Source: Nautilus pompilius | Lineage: Eukaryota; Mollusca; Cephalopoda; Nautilida; Nautilidae | DNA length: 64,000 nucleotides | Direction of reading: 5' to 3' | NCBI GenBank assembly: GCA_018389105.1 | Contig: JACATO010000999.1 | Coordinates: 372,001 to 436,000 of the forward strand | In this document: one piece after another, positions 34,577 to 47,484 of the stretch | How positions within the stretch are numbered: the first letter of the stretch is position 1 | How the letters are laid out: the number at the start of each line of letters is the position of its first letter | The notes under the pieces: generated by a model | Database searches by the model: none | The model's input: only the letters and a program-made list of their open reading frames with translations | What the model was told of the DNA's origin: nothing | Made by a program: the position numbers and the translations under genes

Positions 34577-37500
34577 AAGGCCGTAAAGTCCGATTTTTCC
34601 AGATTATCCTCCTCGACGGCCAAAAAGAAAAATGGAAACGCGAATTTTCAATATAAAATGTCAGCTCTTAATGCTCTATAAATTCAGCTAAAAAAAGAGG
34701 CCAAACAATCAAAAACTCGATTTGCACAAATTATAAAGAAAAGAGATGATCTCGGAAATAGAATTTTAAAAGCTTAGTTTTATTTTATATAGTGCGTCAG
34801 CAAACTAGGATTATTTGTTGTTGCTTCTTTTTTAAAAATTTAAACAATTTATAGGATCTTACTAATTTTATTCCCATAGACATGCAAATGGGTACTAAAT
34901 AATAGTTTAAAGGCGGCTATAAGCTGGAGTCAGACAGACTGGAAATAATTCTGGAGGGGGGGTTATATTGTTTTTTATAAACACGACACGTAAAATCAAA
35001 ACAAACCCAATTTCACTTCCGCTCTCCTGTTCCAAGAACCGGAAGTGAAATGTGGATACAATGCAGGTAAATGAAAAGAGCAATACAATGCGATTTGAGA
35101 ACTGCAAAACAGGGAATTTACTCGAAATAATAAATTTTAAAAAGCAACAACGACTGTTATTATGTTAAATTAAAAAAAATTCTTGTCTAAAACGAAGGAA
35201 AAATTAACGAAAGAGAAGAAATTTCAAATTAGAAACTTGCAAAAGAGAAAATTTTAGATCTAAATGAATACAGGGTTCGAAAATATCCAGTTATGCTTCA
35301 AGCCATTTAAAACTTTTAAAATCGTTTTTTTTTTCTTCAGCTTTACATTCCCCCACCCGTTTTGGTTTTTCGTTTCCTTAAGCGAGAAAACTGTCTCCCT
35401 ATGTAATGCGCATGCGCGAACTGCGCACGCACATTCACTGATTTTCAAATCCCGAGATCCTAACCCCTGTCGTTGTCTGTATATTGTACCGTAAATTTAA
35501 TTTGGTTACTGAGATGCTAAAATCTTAATTCTTATACCTTTACAACTTTCGGGTCCCCAGGGCAGTTAATAAAAGTCTTTTGTGGATTTATATTTGGGTT
35601 TTGTGCCACCGAATTACTTTAAGTGTGGTCTGTTGTTGTTAAGATTCCATAATACTCTCTGTACTCCGCCAGAGCCAGTAAGTCTTCCCCATTTGTAATT
35701 CTTTTTTTAAAAAATCTCAATAGTGTTATTTATTCCTTCAGCCAATAAACTATCGATTATCTCTTTGTTCTGGATGTAAATGCGTTAAAATGTCTATTCA
35801 ACATTTAAAAGGCTGACGTTGGCAAGAAACCGTTTAATGGCGATATAGTATTCACAGAGTCAATGGTCCTTTACTTATAAGGATAATACTCTGTGTCGAA
35901 ATATTTAACCATATTTTTTTGGAGGAGGGAGTTCTGTTCGTTCTTCGTGGCGGGGGAAATATCGATGTTCACGATAAGGAGAAATGGAATCGAACTAACG
36001 CGGCTTAGTCTGGATTTCCATTCGCAGTTGGCAAGACGCCAAACCGTTGAGACGCAGCATTCACATCAAGTTGACAGTTTTACCATTTATGATGATATTA
36101 CTGGAATATCTTTATATTCTCTCTTGCGCAATGGTTTCTGCTGTTTAATGATCGATTATCTGTCACGATGAGAACGTTACGGTCTTAAAACCTTCCCGCG
36201 GCATCGGATCGGTGAAATTCGGTAAAGGGTTTTGCTGTGCGTGCGTGCGCGTGGTACGGATGCAGCGTAAAGGAATGAAGATGTCTCCATAGCTACGGGT
36301 ATTTAAAATCAGAAACGAGCGCCCCCTTTGTAATTCAGACCGTGTGAAAAGGGTTATAATAGATACATTTTTTTAAAAAAATGTGACTTGCAGACTTTCT
36401 AGAACTTGTCTTCATTCTACACTAAAAAAAATTTTTTTTTCTTTTAAAAAACAAGGAAATAGTTAGGTAAACGAGTTTACCTGCGCTCTGCTAACTACCC
36501 AAGCGAGATACTCGGTTAGGCAATCAGTAAGTTCCGGTCACGTGGTTTAACTAGTTTATAGCGCATGCGCTGCGAGGCAAGCCGTCGACGCGTCATTGCC
36601 AGAATGACTGACCGTACCATACCAGTAAGGTTTCGAAAAACACCGGTATGGCGTGACTAACTATTTCCTTTTTCTTCTTCCTCTTCTTTTTCTTTTTTAG
36701 CGTAAGTATTAAGCCTTGATGGAGGTGTGTGGAGCTTTCTATATTCTGTAATGGACGGAATGTATCTTCTCTGTTTTTTTAGTTTTTTTTTACATTTTAT
36801 CTGCGTAATGAATAACGCGGCGTCGCCCCGCCAACTCGTCAGTACGTAACACGGGAGACACGGGGACCTAAACAACCCTGAATCAATACACCGTGCGCCA
36901 ACGATGGCTCCTTTTGAGCCCTTTGGGCGTGGTCAGCAGATGGGGGAATGGGGGGGGGTGCCAGGTAGGAAAAGTCTGCCTTTCAGATCCTTTCTTTTTA
37001 TAATTGGAAATAATTATTCAATAGAAGATATAATACTGGGTTTTCATAGCATGTATTATTCAAGCAAAGGTATTTGCAATACCATCTGGCCGGTCAGGGA
37101 GGTTCCCTCATCTTAAGAGGGAAAACCCCTGCATACGCGATGATTTGCCAGCAGGTGGTGTTTCAGAGGATCATATATATAAGCCCTTAATCGTATTCAT
37201 CTGCTCGATAAATATTGTGGGAAGCCAGGTCGGCAGAAAAAAAACGAGTTTCGTATTTTGCCAGTGACGGGATTCATCATTTGTTGTGTTTATTTTTAAG
37301 AAAGATGTTTCGCAGCAGCAGCAAGACGCCTTCAGACGTCCGGCCGCATGCTTAACGGCCGTAGTCGGGTGTCGTTATTAATGTAGCTAAAACAGCAACG
37401 CTCTGGCTCCACTACACACAACCCATCCGAGCTGTATATTTCAGAGTAACTCCAAAGCCGCCGCGGCCAGACCGTCACCATGGATACGGGAATCGGAACC

Positions 37501-37598
37501 TATTTCCGGACTCGTCGCAGTATTCCGCATACGCGCGCCTTTATACAGTATTTATGTATCGCGTAACAATAAATCTTTGATGCGATAGGAGTCTTCTG
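34577..37598. other. No recognisable gene; short palindromes
   Basis: AT-rich at first, GC-richer from 36 kb. The 92-codon frame at 35893-36171 and the others resemble no family. Includes the palindrome listed at 35010-35051 and NRF1-type palindromes at 35408-35417 and 36561-36570. Confidence 0.5.
35010..35051. repeat. Inverted repeat with two ETS-type cores
   Basis: Perfect 12-bp arms ATTTCACTTCCG (35010-35021) and CGGAAGTGAAAT (35040-35051) flank an 18-base spacer containing a small GTTC/GAAC pairing. Each arm holds the ETS core GGAA in the CGGAAGTG context. It may be a paired binding site or just a hairpin. Confidence 0.85.
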
Positions 37599-37640
37599 GT
37601 GTGAATCGAACTCCGAGGTCGTCGCTTGGCCGACTGAGCT
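37599..37640 (-). repeat. Shortened tRNA-like SINE head
   Basis: On the minus strand, AGCTCAGTCGGCCAAGCGAC resembles an A box and GGAGTTCGATTCAC a B box. They are too close for a whole tRNA, so it is a degenerate or deleted SINE head. Confidence 0.4.
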
Positions 37641-40600
37641 TTATTTAATTAAATTTCCGCAGCAAAAGGGTCAACAGAGGTCTTTTCTCTGTCGCTGGAG
37701 CACCGCGGATGTTAGTTAACCCGTCGAGGCGTCTATGCCGCCTCCATGTTGTTGCAGAGGTCAGATGACCCGAATACCTTATATGCGAACACCGGGGGGG
37801 GGGGACGTGTTGGGCAGGGGTAGTGGTGTACGCCGACACACACACACATAGTGCGTGCTGTTTATTTCGGAGTCTTTCACAAGCCGTCCCACGGCCTGAA
37901 ACCTAAAATTCAGACAGGGTTGATTATTGAACAAAAGCTTAGCCGGTTCACCTAGTCATCTACTCCAGTTGTCCTCCTAATGGCCATTCAAGTAGAAAAT
38001 CCAACTAGGCGTCTGTGAGTTCCACTGCACTGGCCTATAGCGCATGTGTCGCGAGCTACTCGCTGAAAGGGCCAATGACGTGTCGCCACAGGGTTCGTTG
38101 ATTGCACTAGGCGAGCGGCACGGCTTTGGTATACTGAAATCGGTTTACGAGTGGAATTCCCGATGAAGGCCGGCCTTATCTGGCGAACCTCCCATGACAC
38201 TTTCTTCTAGCCCAGTCGGCCAGCGTGGACTTCCTCCATTTCCCCCGGTTTGTCCGAGCAGAAGAGTACTAGTAAGAGCAGTCCATTTCCTGCCGAGGGC
38301 GGAAGTGCCGGGCTTCTCGTTGCGCAAGACAGACAACGATAACGCTTTCCGGTGGATATCAGCGACACTACGCTTTCTCACCAGGTTTTCCCTTCCAGAG
38401 AGGTTATCTCTGCGTCTTTCGGCAGAAGCGGTGACCGGGGGGGGGGGGCGGTGATGGTGGAATGCAGTATAAGAATTAATCGGCCATAAAAAAAAAAAAA
38501 CTGTTTTGTTTGCGCTTTTCCTAAAACATTTACTCGCATTTCTCTATCGGTTTTCGCCGTCCCGCTGAGAACGCATTCACGAGAGCCTATAGTACGTCAG
38601 GGGAGATAACCAAGTTCACCCATTACGTTTAGTCGGGCTGGCTGTTGGGAGGGGACCGGTCCAAAACGAATTTCCTCCGCGCCGCAGTCATGGCGTCGCG
38701 TCGCGAAGCTGCTTTCGTTGGGAAGCACAGGTTCGCTTAATCTCACGCGCGGCTGCATCATCTCGTGATAAGTGGACACCGGAACAGGACGGCAGCCCAG
38801 CCGAGTTTTGCCGACATATTCTCTCCTCTCTCTCCCCCACGAGGTCGGTATGAAATGGAACGCCGCCATTAGTAGCTGGGAAACTACTCCCGGCTTTCCT
38901 CGATACCTGTAAAAATGACCACAAAACTGTTTGACGAAGTTTGCTGGCGATGCCAAATTAGAAGGGGGGAAAGGGATGGGTTACCACTGACTGTCAACGA
39001 GCTGGGAACCGACGCTGGACGAGCCGAGTCGGTGTCGTTGATGATAAAATTGGACATTGTGCTAATTTTCGTCGCGGTGTTGCTGAAATTAGTGCGCTGC
39101 TAAATACGGCGTGTGGATGGAGAAAAGAACTTTAAGAAGATGGGATCCATTCAGTGAAAGTCCAAAAGCACTGAATTAGAGCAATATCACTGATACCAAC
39201 CCCCCACCAAGATTTTTCGGCTCGATCGATCCAAACGGTAAAAAATCGAATGTGCTGTGCATATTTAAAAGTCTTTGGTCAAATCGATTTTTGACAGTAA
39301 TCAGCAGCAAATCTTCTCGAAGACAGACGGGGGAACGGTATAACAGACGATGTACAGCAGCTACATTGAAGCACGGGCGTGCATCTACACAAGCTTGGAG
39401 ATGCATATCCTTCAAGAGTGTCAGCATTCCACAGCCGCACGTTGATAGCCTGTAAGAGAGCATGGAAACAAGTCTCTAGCTCTGTATAAAGCCAAGGAGT
39501 CAATACAAAACACCAACCAACTGTACAACGTATTCGTTTTGCTTTTGTATACTATTATATGTATTATATACCTTTCTCAGTTACAATTTCTTATTATTTT
39601 AGCACATCCTCTGCGCTACCATAATTGTACTATGTATCTTCGCAGTTACGAAGAACGTTTTGGAACTATTTAAAATTCCCTGTTTTAGTTATTATCGTTT
39701 GTGAGAGAAACATTTACAGAAGTTTCCAAAGTGCGTCGGAGGATGAAAAGAAGGAAGAGAAGCGGGTCGACGGTATTTCCATTGTATCATCACTGCGTTC
39801 TGTTAGGCGAGTTTTCCAGTTAAGTTGGTAAACATCACAGAGTCCATTAACTTCTAGGAAGTTTCTTTTGCCAGCCAGCTTTGTTAAATCTATAGAATAT
39901 TTCGCCTAAGGGGGAGAAAAAAAAGCTGTTGTATATCTTATTACTTGTTATTTTTTAAAAAACGTGTTTGCAGACCCCTCTTTCGACTCTATGACTTTAT
40001 GGCCCAAATCTCTGGGAAACCGAAAGCTTGCGAAGGTTCAATGAGAGCGAAAGGAAGACGTTCGCCCTTGATCGCCGCAGAAGATCTGTTAATGTTACGG
40101 ATGTTTGAATAAGGATAATGCGGAGAGAGGTTGGGGTGGAATTCTTAATAGTTAATGGCCCGGAACTGTGGAGGAAGTGGGCGTTCTAGACGTAGTATTT
40201 TAGATCGACAACCCCCCCGAAAGGGGTGTTGGGAGGGCGTACTTTTTTAACAGAACAATGGACCTGGGCTGTCACAAAATTACCGGAGGCTGGAAGAAGC
40301 AAACTGCTGGCGTTTGCCAGACGATGATCTCTGGATCCCACCTAGCCTCCACACTTGACGCTCGAGCTCCCTTGAGCTCATAAGAGGTGACCCGTCAAGC
40401 GAAAAGACAGATTGCCATGTTTTTTTTTTTTTTACGTGAGACATTAAATATGAAGAACAGATCTTTTCTTCTTTCTCTTACTATAAAAGCCTAAGGTGTC
40501 AGATCATTTTGGGAACCACTGTACACAATAAACTATTTGCAAACTTCGAGACAATAAAGTTACGACTCTAATTTTCACGCGTCGGTAGTTTACTTCGTAA

Positions 40601-40701
40601 TTTTTTTACTAATATATTTACTAAAATTCAATGAAAGATTATAGCGACTGTTAAACGAATTATGCTCTGACTCAAGGGAGGATAGAGCTGTTGTATGGCG
40701 A

Positions 40702-40704
<3 letters not shown>
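37641..40704. other. No recognisable gene; GC-rich then AT-rich
   Basis: The 119-codon minus frame at 38956-38597 depends on a TTG start and has no ATG at its beginning. Neither it nor its overlapping partners match a family. Long G runs lie at 37794-37804 and 38437-38448. Confidence 0.5.

Positions 40705-40757
<53 letters not shown>
40705..40757. repeat. (GT)n microsatellite, about 26 units
   Basis: Uninterrupted GT repeat. The Val/Cys-rich reading across it is an artefact. Confidence 0.97.
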
Positions 40758-40759
<2 letters not shown>

Positions 40760-42895
40760 ACATGGTTGCATAATTAATCTTGTGCCGAACACGCCATGGA
40801 AACGATGCCAGGAATTGTTGGGGGGTGTAAAAGTATATTTATTTGTTACCGGCTTCCGACCACGTGAAATTAAAAAGAAAACAACTTTTTTGTTCTATAG
40901 GGGATTTCAACTGCTAAATTTCTAGCAAACAGAAAAAGAGATACCGTCGATGAATGCTGTTTGGAATGGTCGATCAGAAAGACAAATGCTGAGGTCTACA
41001 GGTATATAACTGAAGTAATAAAGAACGGAAAGTTATTATAGCATCCTCATCGCCAACTGAGATGGAGAATGGCTAGTGTCGTCAGTGTTAGTGGCCAAGC
41101 CGTACTTAGAGGCTGCATGACACCGGTTGGCGAGACTTGGTGAGAAGAGATTACGCTTTCATTGGCGCCAGCGCCGTAGGCCAAAGAGAGCGCCTTACTT
41201 TCGTGGTGGAGAATGTGAGAGAGCCCGATGAGTTCCGGTAGGTCGCGCGAGCTAAGAGAAAAGTGTCGCCAGTCCAACTGTGAAACTTAATGGCGGCAAT
41301 CTCTCGGTCTGGTTCTCTGCGGCAATTAAGAATGTCGCTGAAGACTGATCGACCGAGTCTGGGACAGTTTGGAGAGTTTGGCGTGGTCGTGTTGACTGAT
41401 GGCCGCCATTAACCCTGAGATGGGTCAGTCACAGACCGAGTCTGGTTGGTACAAGGAGCCGCCTTTTGTTTTACGTGAAGAAGCTGAAGAAATAACTTTT
41501 TACAGCTAACGGGAGTTTGTATTTCGTGTAACTGCAGAGAGAAAGGAATGGAAAATGTTTAAATCATTCAACAAATATATATTTTTTTATTAAATTCGAC
41601 GTGTTGATGCTGCCACCGAGAGTGCTAATACCTCTGATATGTAGCTGGGATATTATATATATATATCGATAATCTGTAAGTTTAGGGGCGCGACGAAGCA
41701 TTCAGTTGTATTTCTACTTTTTCGGGATGAGCTGAGTCCAAATTCCATGGAAGGATGGATTTTCACCGCATTTTGAACCAGGTTTGCCAGACGTTGAAAC
41801 TAAAGATGCTTAGCGGAAACAGTGATAAATACTACGTGATTTCCTGACATCGAGAACTGAATTTCCCTTTTACGTAAACTGCATCGGGAAAAAAGTGGGG
41901 TGAATCATCCAGATCCTTTCGCTTGTGGCACCGTATTTCCCTTTTAGAGCGAAGAGACCAAGGAGAGGAATCGGGTGCAGGCTCGCGGTTAAATCACAGA
42001 TCTTTAGCAGCGATTACCAGGAAGACAAAATTTCCGCAACGTTCTTATTGCAATACTGGGCGGTGGACGGATTTTCTTCGCATTTCGAAACCATTAAGGA
42101 CGGCCCCTCTTTCAGTGGCTTAACCCCCTGCTGATCGCAATGTCAAGTCCCGATCTGTCCACTACTCCAACCCCTACCTGTCACTCTCGAATCTACAGCA
42201 TGCGACGTGTCACAAACGATGGCGTTTCCGAACACCTGTGGAAAATTCATCCTCATTAAGAACCCCTACCCCAGTGTCTATAAAGAAGAATTTCAGTATA
42301 AATAAAAAAAATAAAAGAAAAAAAGGGGTGGAAAGTGAGCTCGGGCAGAAACGGTAAATGAGAAAGAAAGGAAAACGAAGTGTAAAGCGAAAGTAGTAGC
42401 GTCACGTGACTTGTTCCGATTTCTACAAAGAGCGACTTCACAATCGCGCAAGGGTAGTAGTAATCTGGAGTACTGCCAAAATAATTAAAATAGTGCGCGT
42501 TAATTAAGTCTGTTTCTGCAAAAGCGTTTCCCATGGCTTTCCACTGTTGTAAACATTTGCCTGCGGGTCGCTCACGTACCGCAAAAAAAAAGAAAACGCA
42601 AAAGACCCGCTTCCATATCACGCAGAAGTAAACTGATAAATTTAGAAATAAGACACAAACTACTTTTAAAAAATGTATTCTTTATAGCCCAATATATGAG
42701 TACTTTCGAGAACCCAACTTTTGACGAGGGGTGGAGAGCGGTCCGGCTCCGTCGGGTGGGTAAATGCAGCGGTAAGCGAACCCGCAGAAAGTCCCCGCTA
42801 GAATCCTTGACCGTCTGATGTAAGGTGAAGCCAGAAGTCCACGCGGTACGGCTGTGGGAGCAGAACGAGGGGGGGGTACACGCTCAGAGGAGCCG
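40758..42895. other. No recognisable gene
   Basis: The 121-codon minus frame at 42621-42256 is Phe/Leu-rich and overlaps an A-rich stretch; no family match. A perfect 10-bp E-box palindrome GTCACGTGAC lies at 42401-42410. Confidence 0.5.
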
Positions 42896-42957
42896 GTCCC
42901 GGACGGGATTCGGACCTACGACCCCAACCTTGGCAGCCCGACCAGTGAGCCCACGCA
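42896..42957 (-). repeat. tRNA-like SINE head
   Basis: On the minus strand, GTGGGCTCACTGGTCGGG resembles an A box and TAGGTCCGAATCCCG a B box at tRNA-like spacing. No complete acceptor stem. Downstream on the minus strand (to about 42700) is GC-rich and may be its body. Confidence 0.5.
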
Positions 42958-45004
42958 ATACCGATTCCGTAAAGTGTTTTTGAAACTCGTCAACACTGGA
43001 TAAATTTCCGGATTGCTGGTCCCCACCACCAGAAATCCGATTATTGAAAATACAACAAAGGATGCATTTGGATCGCCGTCTTTTGTCATGTACAATTGTT
43101 CAAAAAGGTAACCGGTCTCTTGTACACGGAGCTGATATTCTAACGTGTTTTGTGTATAACGAATACCACAGGTAAGATGTTGGGTATCTCCATCTTTATA
43201 TGCTAGCCGGGTATTGCTTTCTCTTTTTTTCTGTAAAATTACTACCATATGAATATTTAAGCAGATTTATAGATTTGTTTAAATATGAATATGATTTTGT
43301 AAAATTCACCAAGTAAAGTTTGATAAAATAAGTGCCTGTGGATAATTTTTAATGAAAGAAAGCACACACAAGAATGGGCCGATGAAGGCTGGTGGAAGTC
43401 TTGATTAGCTAGAAACGTCAATTTCCACTGTGGAAATGTAGTTCACTCCATTTCAGAACATTTGAAAGCTGTCATTAAAGGTAAGAAGCATTAACGCTGG
43501 AAGGGTGATTATATGAAGGTAAACCGGAACATTGTGCAAGTTTAAATATTTATTTGAAAGCGGTTTCCGTGATCCGATAAGCGGAAAGTAATTACCTCGC
43601 CATACGGAAGTGGAGACTTTCGTGGGAACTTCTCTTCCGGTTGCGCTTGTGTACGACACGTGACATATTCGCTTTCCCGGCGACCGGCTTCGTTAAAAAC
43701 AGAGACGAGAAAACCGATTGGCAAACACTTTTTCGTTTTTAAATCACCGTAAGTTTTATTCCTTTTTTTTCCTCGCTTTACCAACGTAAACTTCCCTGGC
43801 CTGTACCGTGTTATTTGCGCATCGCCCGTTGCGCACACCTGCAGAAAGCCGATGGGCTTTTTAATTAGAGACGGACGGATCGCTCGTTGCTAGGCGAGAT
43901 TTGGTTAGAACCATGCGAGAACTGAGATCCGGTTACTCGCGGGGCGTGTGTTTCTTCAACCGGCGTAATCAGGCTCTAGGTAAACAGGATAGAGGCAGAG
44001 AGGGCGTCGGGGGGGGCTATATGGAATCTGACGGCTCTCTGGTGCTCTTGAATTCGTCACGTGTTGCGCTGATGAGCAAAGCCTTATTCAAGTCCCCTCT
44101 GCTGGCTGACCTGGACTGGCTGCGGCGGCAGGATTTATTTACTAACCTACACCGTTGAAGAGGAGAATCACAGCAGCAAGAATCCATGAGCATAGCAGAT
44201 TGTTTTTAATCACGCCTGCTTCCAGAGATTCTTCACGAGCTATGAGACCGAAACCTGGAGGAAAACTTGGTGTACATTCGCAACGGTCACATCCTAGATC
44301 CTTTAGCTATTAAAGTGACTGTTTCAAACCTAACGCAACTTTAGAATTCTATGCTTCCTTTGGAACACGGCTCTTGTTAGACGAGACGGTACGTTTGTTT
44401 CCGTAATATCTGTCCACTCCCCCGCGGAACATTGGTGGAACTTTTGCGTTCCCACAGACTGAGGCCAAGTCTGCGTGGAACCGCCTCGTCCTTTTACCCT
44501 AGCGGGGAAGTCGTCCATCCCTCGCGAGCGCCAGTAAGCGGTCCGAGACTTGGACGGGTTCGCCCGCTATGACAGAGTTTCCCCTCCATTAGTAGGCCGT
44601 TATCTTCATTGCCCTGGTTGTTAGCAGAGACTCTGATTTTAATAGTATCGGATGAGTTTCTATTATCCGCTACCTGATAAATCAACGGAGGTGGGCATTT
44701 GGCTGGATTGGAGCCGAGCCGACTGGCCTGAGAGATCCCATACATGCGTCCAGATAAGCAAGGCGCACATTAATTAATTCAGGCGTACGAGAGAAAGGCT
44801 CACTCGGAGTTTTAAGTTTTGTCATTGCAGAAGGAATAGAAGTGGGTTTATTTATTACAGATATGAATTCGCTGCAAAGTTACAAAACGAAAGAATACTT
44901 TTATTAGGCTGAAAGGGAAAACGAAAGTGAGAATCAGACACGACCATTTTCGAGTGATGATTGGTGGCGTTCAAAAAACTGGCGAGACGGCGCTGGTTGT
45001 TGTC

Positions 45005-45005
<1 letters not shown>
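42958..45005. other. No recognisable gene
   Basis: The 110-codon frame at 43248-42916 minus runs into the SINE head and has no known domain. Frames near 43542-43838 and 43901-44158 are likewise unrecognised. Confidence 0.5.

Positions 45006-45043
<38 letters not shown>
45006..45043. repeat. (TTA)n microsatellite
   Basis: About 12 TTA units. They make poly-Leu in one frame and poly-Asn in the antisense frame; the surrounding 120-140 codon frames are not supported as genes. Confidence 0.95.
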
Positions 45044-46029
45044 GCTGTTAATGTTTTTTGACATACGAACAGGGACACAAGCGACTATCTGGGAAAGCAA
45101 GAACGCATGCGCATTGAATCCGAACACTTCCGGTGTACCAACAGGTCTTGAGCTCGCGGGTTGTTCTAATGGACGAGGGGAAATTCTCAAACGACGTATG
45201 TACGAAACTAGCAGCAGCAAATCTGGATATGATGGTGCGATTGGGGCGATCTCAATGGAACACTGCGCAATAACTACAAAGTTGGCTGCTCTTAATCCGG
45301 CATTCTCCGTCGGTTTTAATGAATCAGTTGATCAGCCGTCTCGCAGAGTCGTCAGACGCGCACAGCGGTTTTTGTTTTTTTAAGATCTTTTACATTTCCT
45401 GGGTCCGGCCACAAAAAAACAAATGGAATTTGACGGTGTTTATTAAATAACCGCTCGGCGACATCGTTCACGGTGGCCTTCGTGCGCAGTGTCGCATGGT
45501 GCAGCTGACATATCCCTGGACCGCCACGGCCGAGAAATGTTTTGACACCCGATCTACTTTTGATGTGTTTGATTCAATAATAATTTTCCTTTTAAAAAAA
45601 AGGGAGGGGGGACAAATGGAAAATACTAATTCTCCTTCTCGGGTTTGCTGAACCTGCCAGCGGGATTTGGCTTCTCTCCCCCGAGTCTGATTTGAGCAGT
45701 TTATCGATTCAAACTGCGGTGCCATTGCTATTCGACAAGCTGACTGTCGTAGCCGGTAATACGGGCGACGGAGGGTTACGTTAAGCCCGGAGTGGACATT
45801 AAGGTAGAAGAGGGAGGGAGCAGATCGACGAATCGTTAGTCAGTTCGGTTACTAGCACTGGCCTGATGCAAAGACAACTTATGATTAATAACTTTCTTTC
45901 CCGATCATTTGTCTTTTGCTAAAATAACATTCCTCGTCCATAGCGATATTGCAAATTTATTGACGTGTTCTGCTCGAGTTCCATTCTCTTTATTTTCATC
46001 AGCGAAAAACCTGGCAATATTAAGAGAGA
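45044..46029. other. No recognisable gene
   Basis: Holds an NRF1-type ACGCATGCGC at 45103-45112 and an ETS-type ACTTCCGGT at 45126-45134, 14 bases apart. No exon can be supported. Confidence 0.5.
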
Positions 46030-46250
46030 CGGGTAGCCCAGTGCTTAAAATACCAGCCTCCCGACGGGGAGAGTTCGATTCCCGATAGGCACCTGCTCAG
46101 CTTGACGGTGATTTACTTTTGTTTTTAGTTGCAGAGGTTCTCCGGTTTTCTCATCTAAATATGCAAAGTACCAGTAGAGCATCTCCTGCGGGACAGTACG
46201 AATAACACAATGCCTAATTGGTTTTATTATGTTAAAATACATTTTCATAC
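46030..46250 (+). mobile_element. Probable tRNA-derived SINE
   Basis: GGGTAGCCCAGTGCTTAAAA (from 46032) resembles an A box and GAGAGTTCGATTCCCG (to about 46085) a good B box at tRNA-like spacing. The following body contains GAGGTTCTCCGGTTTTCTC near 46134-46152, a motif resembling the central part of many invertebrate SINEs. The 3' end is arbitrary, at an AT-rich tail near 46250. Confidence 0.5.
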
Positions 46251-47173
<923 letters not shown>

Positions 47174-47434
47174 GGCATGTATGATAATAGGTGGTATGGT
47201 CATGAAACATTTTTTCGTAATTACTGTCACATAACATTGTGTGTGACGTATGCATGACGTCGCTTGATGACATTAGAATGTCACAGTGAAACAATAACGC
47301 ATGTAAATTTATCTATAATTTAGATTTTATGCAGATTACGTAAACATGATGTGTACAGATGCTAATGAATGCCTTTTTGACCAGTCAGCTTCTTTAACAT
47401 CTTTTTTTTTTGCCAAAAATTACCAGGAAGATAC

Positions 47435-47484
47435 ATTATTATTATTATTATTATTGTTGTTGTTGTTGTTGTTGTGGTGGTGGT
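47435..47484. repeat. Compound trinucleotide microsatellite (TTA/TTG/TGG)
   Basis: Tracts of TTA, then TTG, then TGG follow each other directly, as expected from stepwise point mutation and slippage. The poly-Leu/Trp reading is an artefact. Confidence 0.95.

Noticed and set aside
38597..38956. 119-codon minus-strand frame as a gene
   Set aside because: Its apparent start is TTG, not ATG, it lies in CpG-rich DNA with overlapping frames, and it has no recognised domain.
41755..42095. Similar blocks GGATTTTC(A/T)(C/T)CGCATTT near 41757 and 42068
   Set aside because: Similarity is about 25-30 bases with mismatches and does not extend; too weak for a repeat call.
44855..45383. Poly-Leu and poly-Asn frames
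   Set aside because: Caused by the TTA microsatellite; the rest of the frames lacks support.
46030..46092. Functional tRNA gene
   Set aside because: A and B boxes are good, but acceptor and anticodon stems do not pair.
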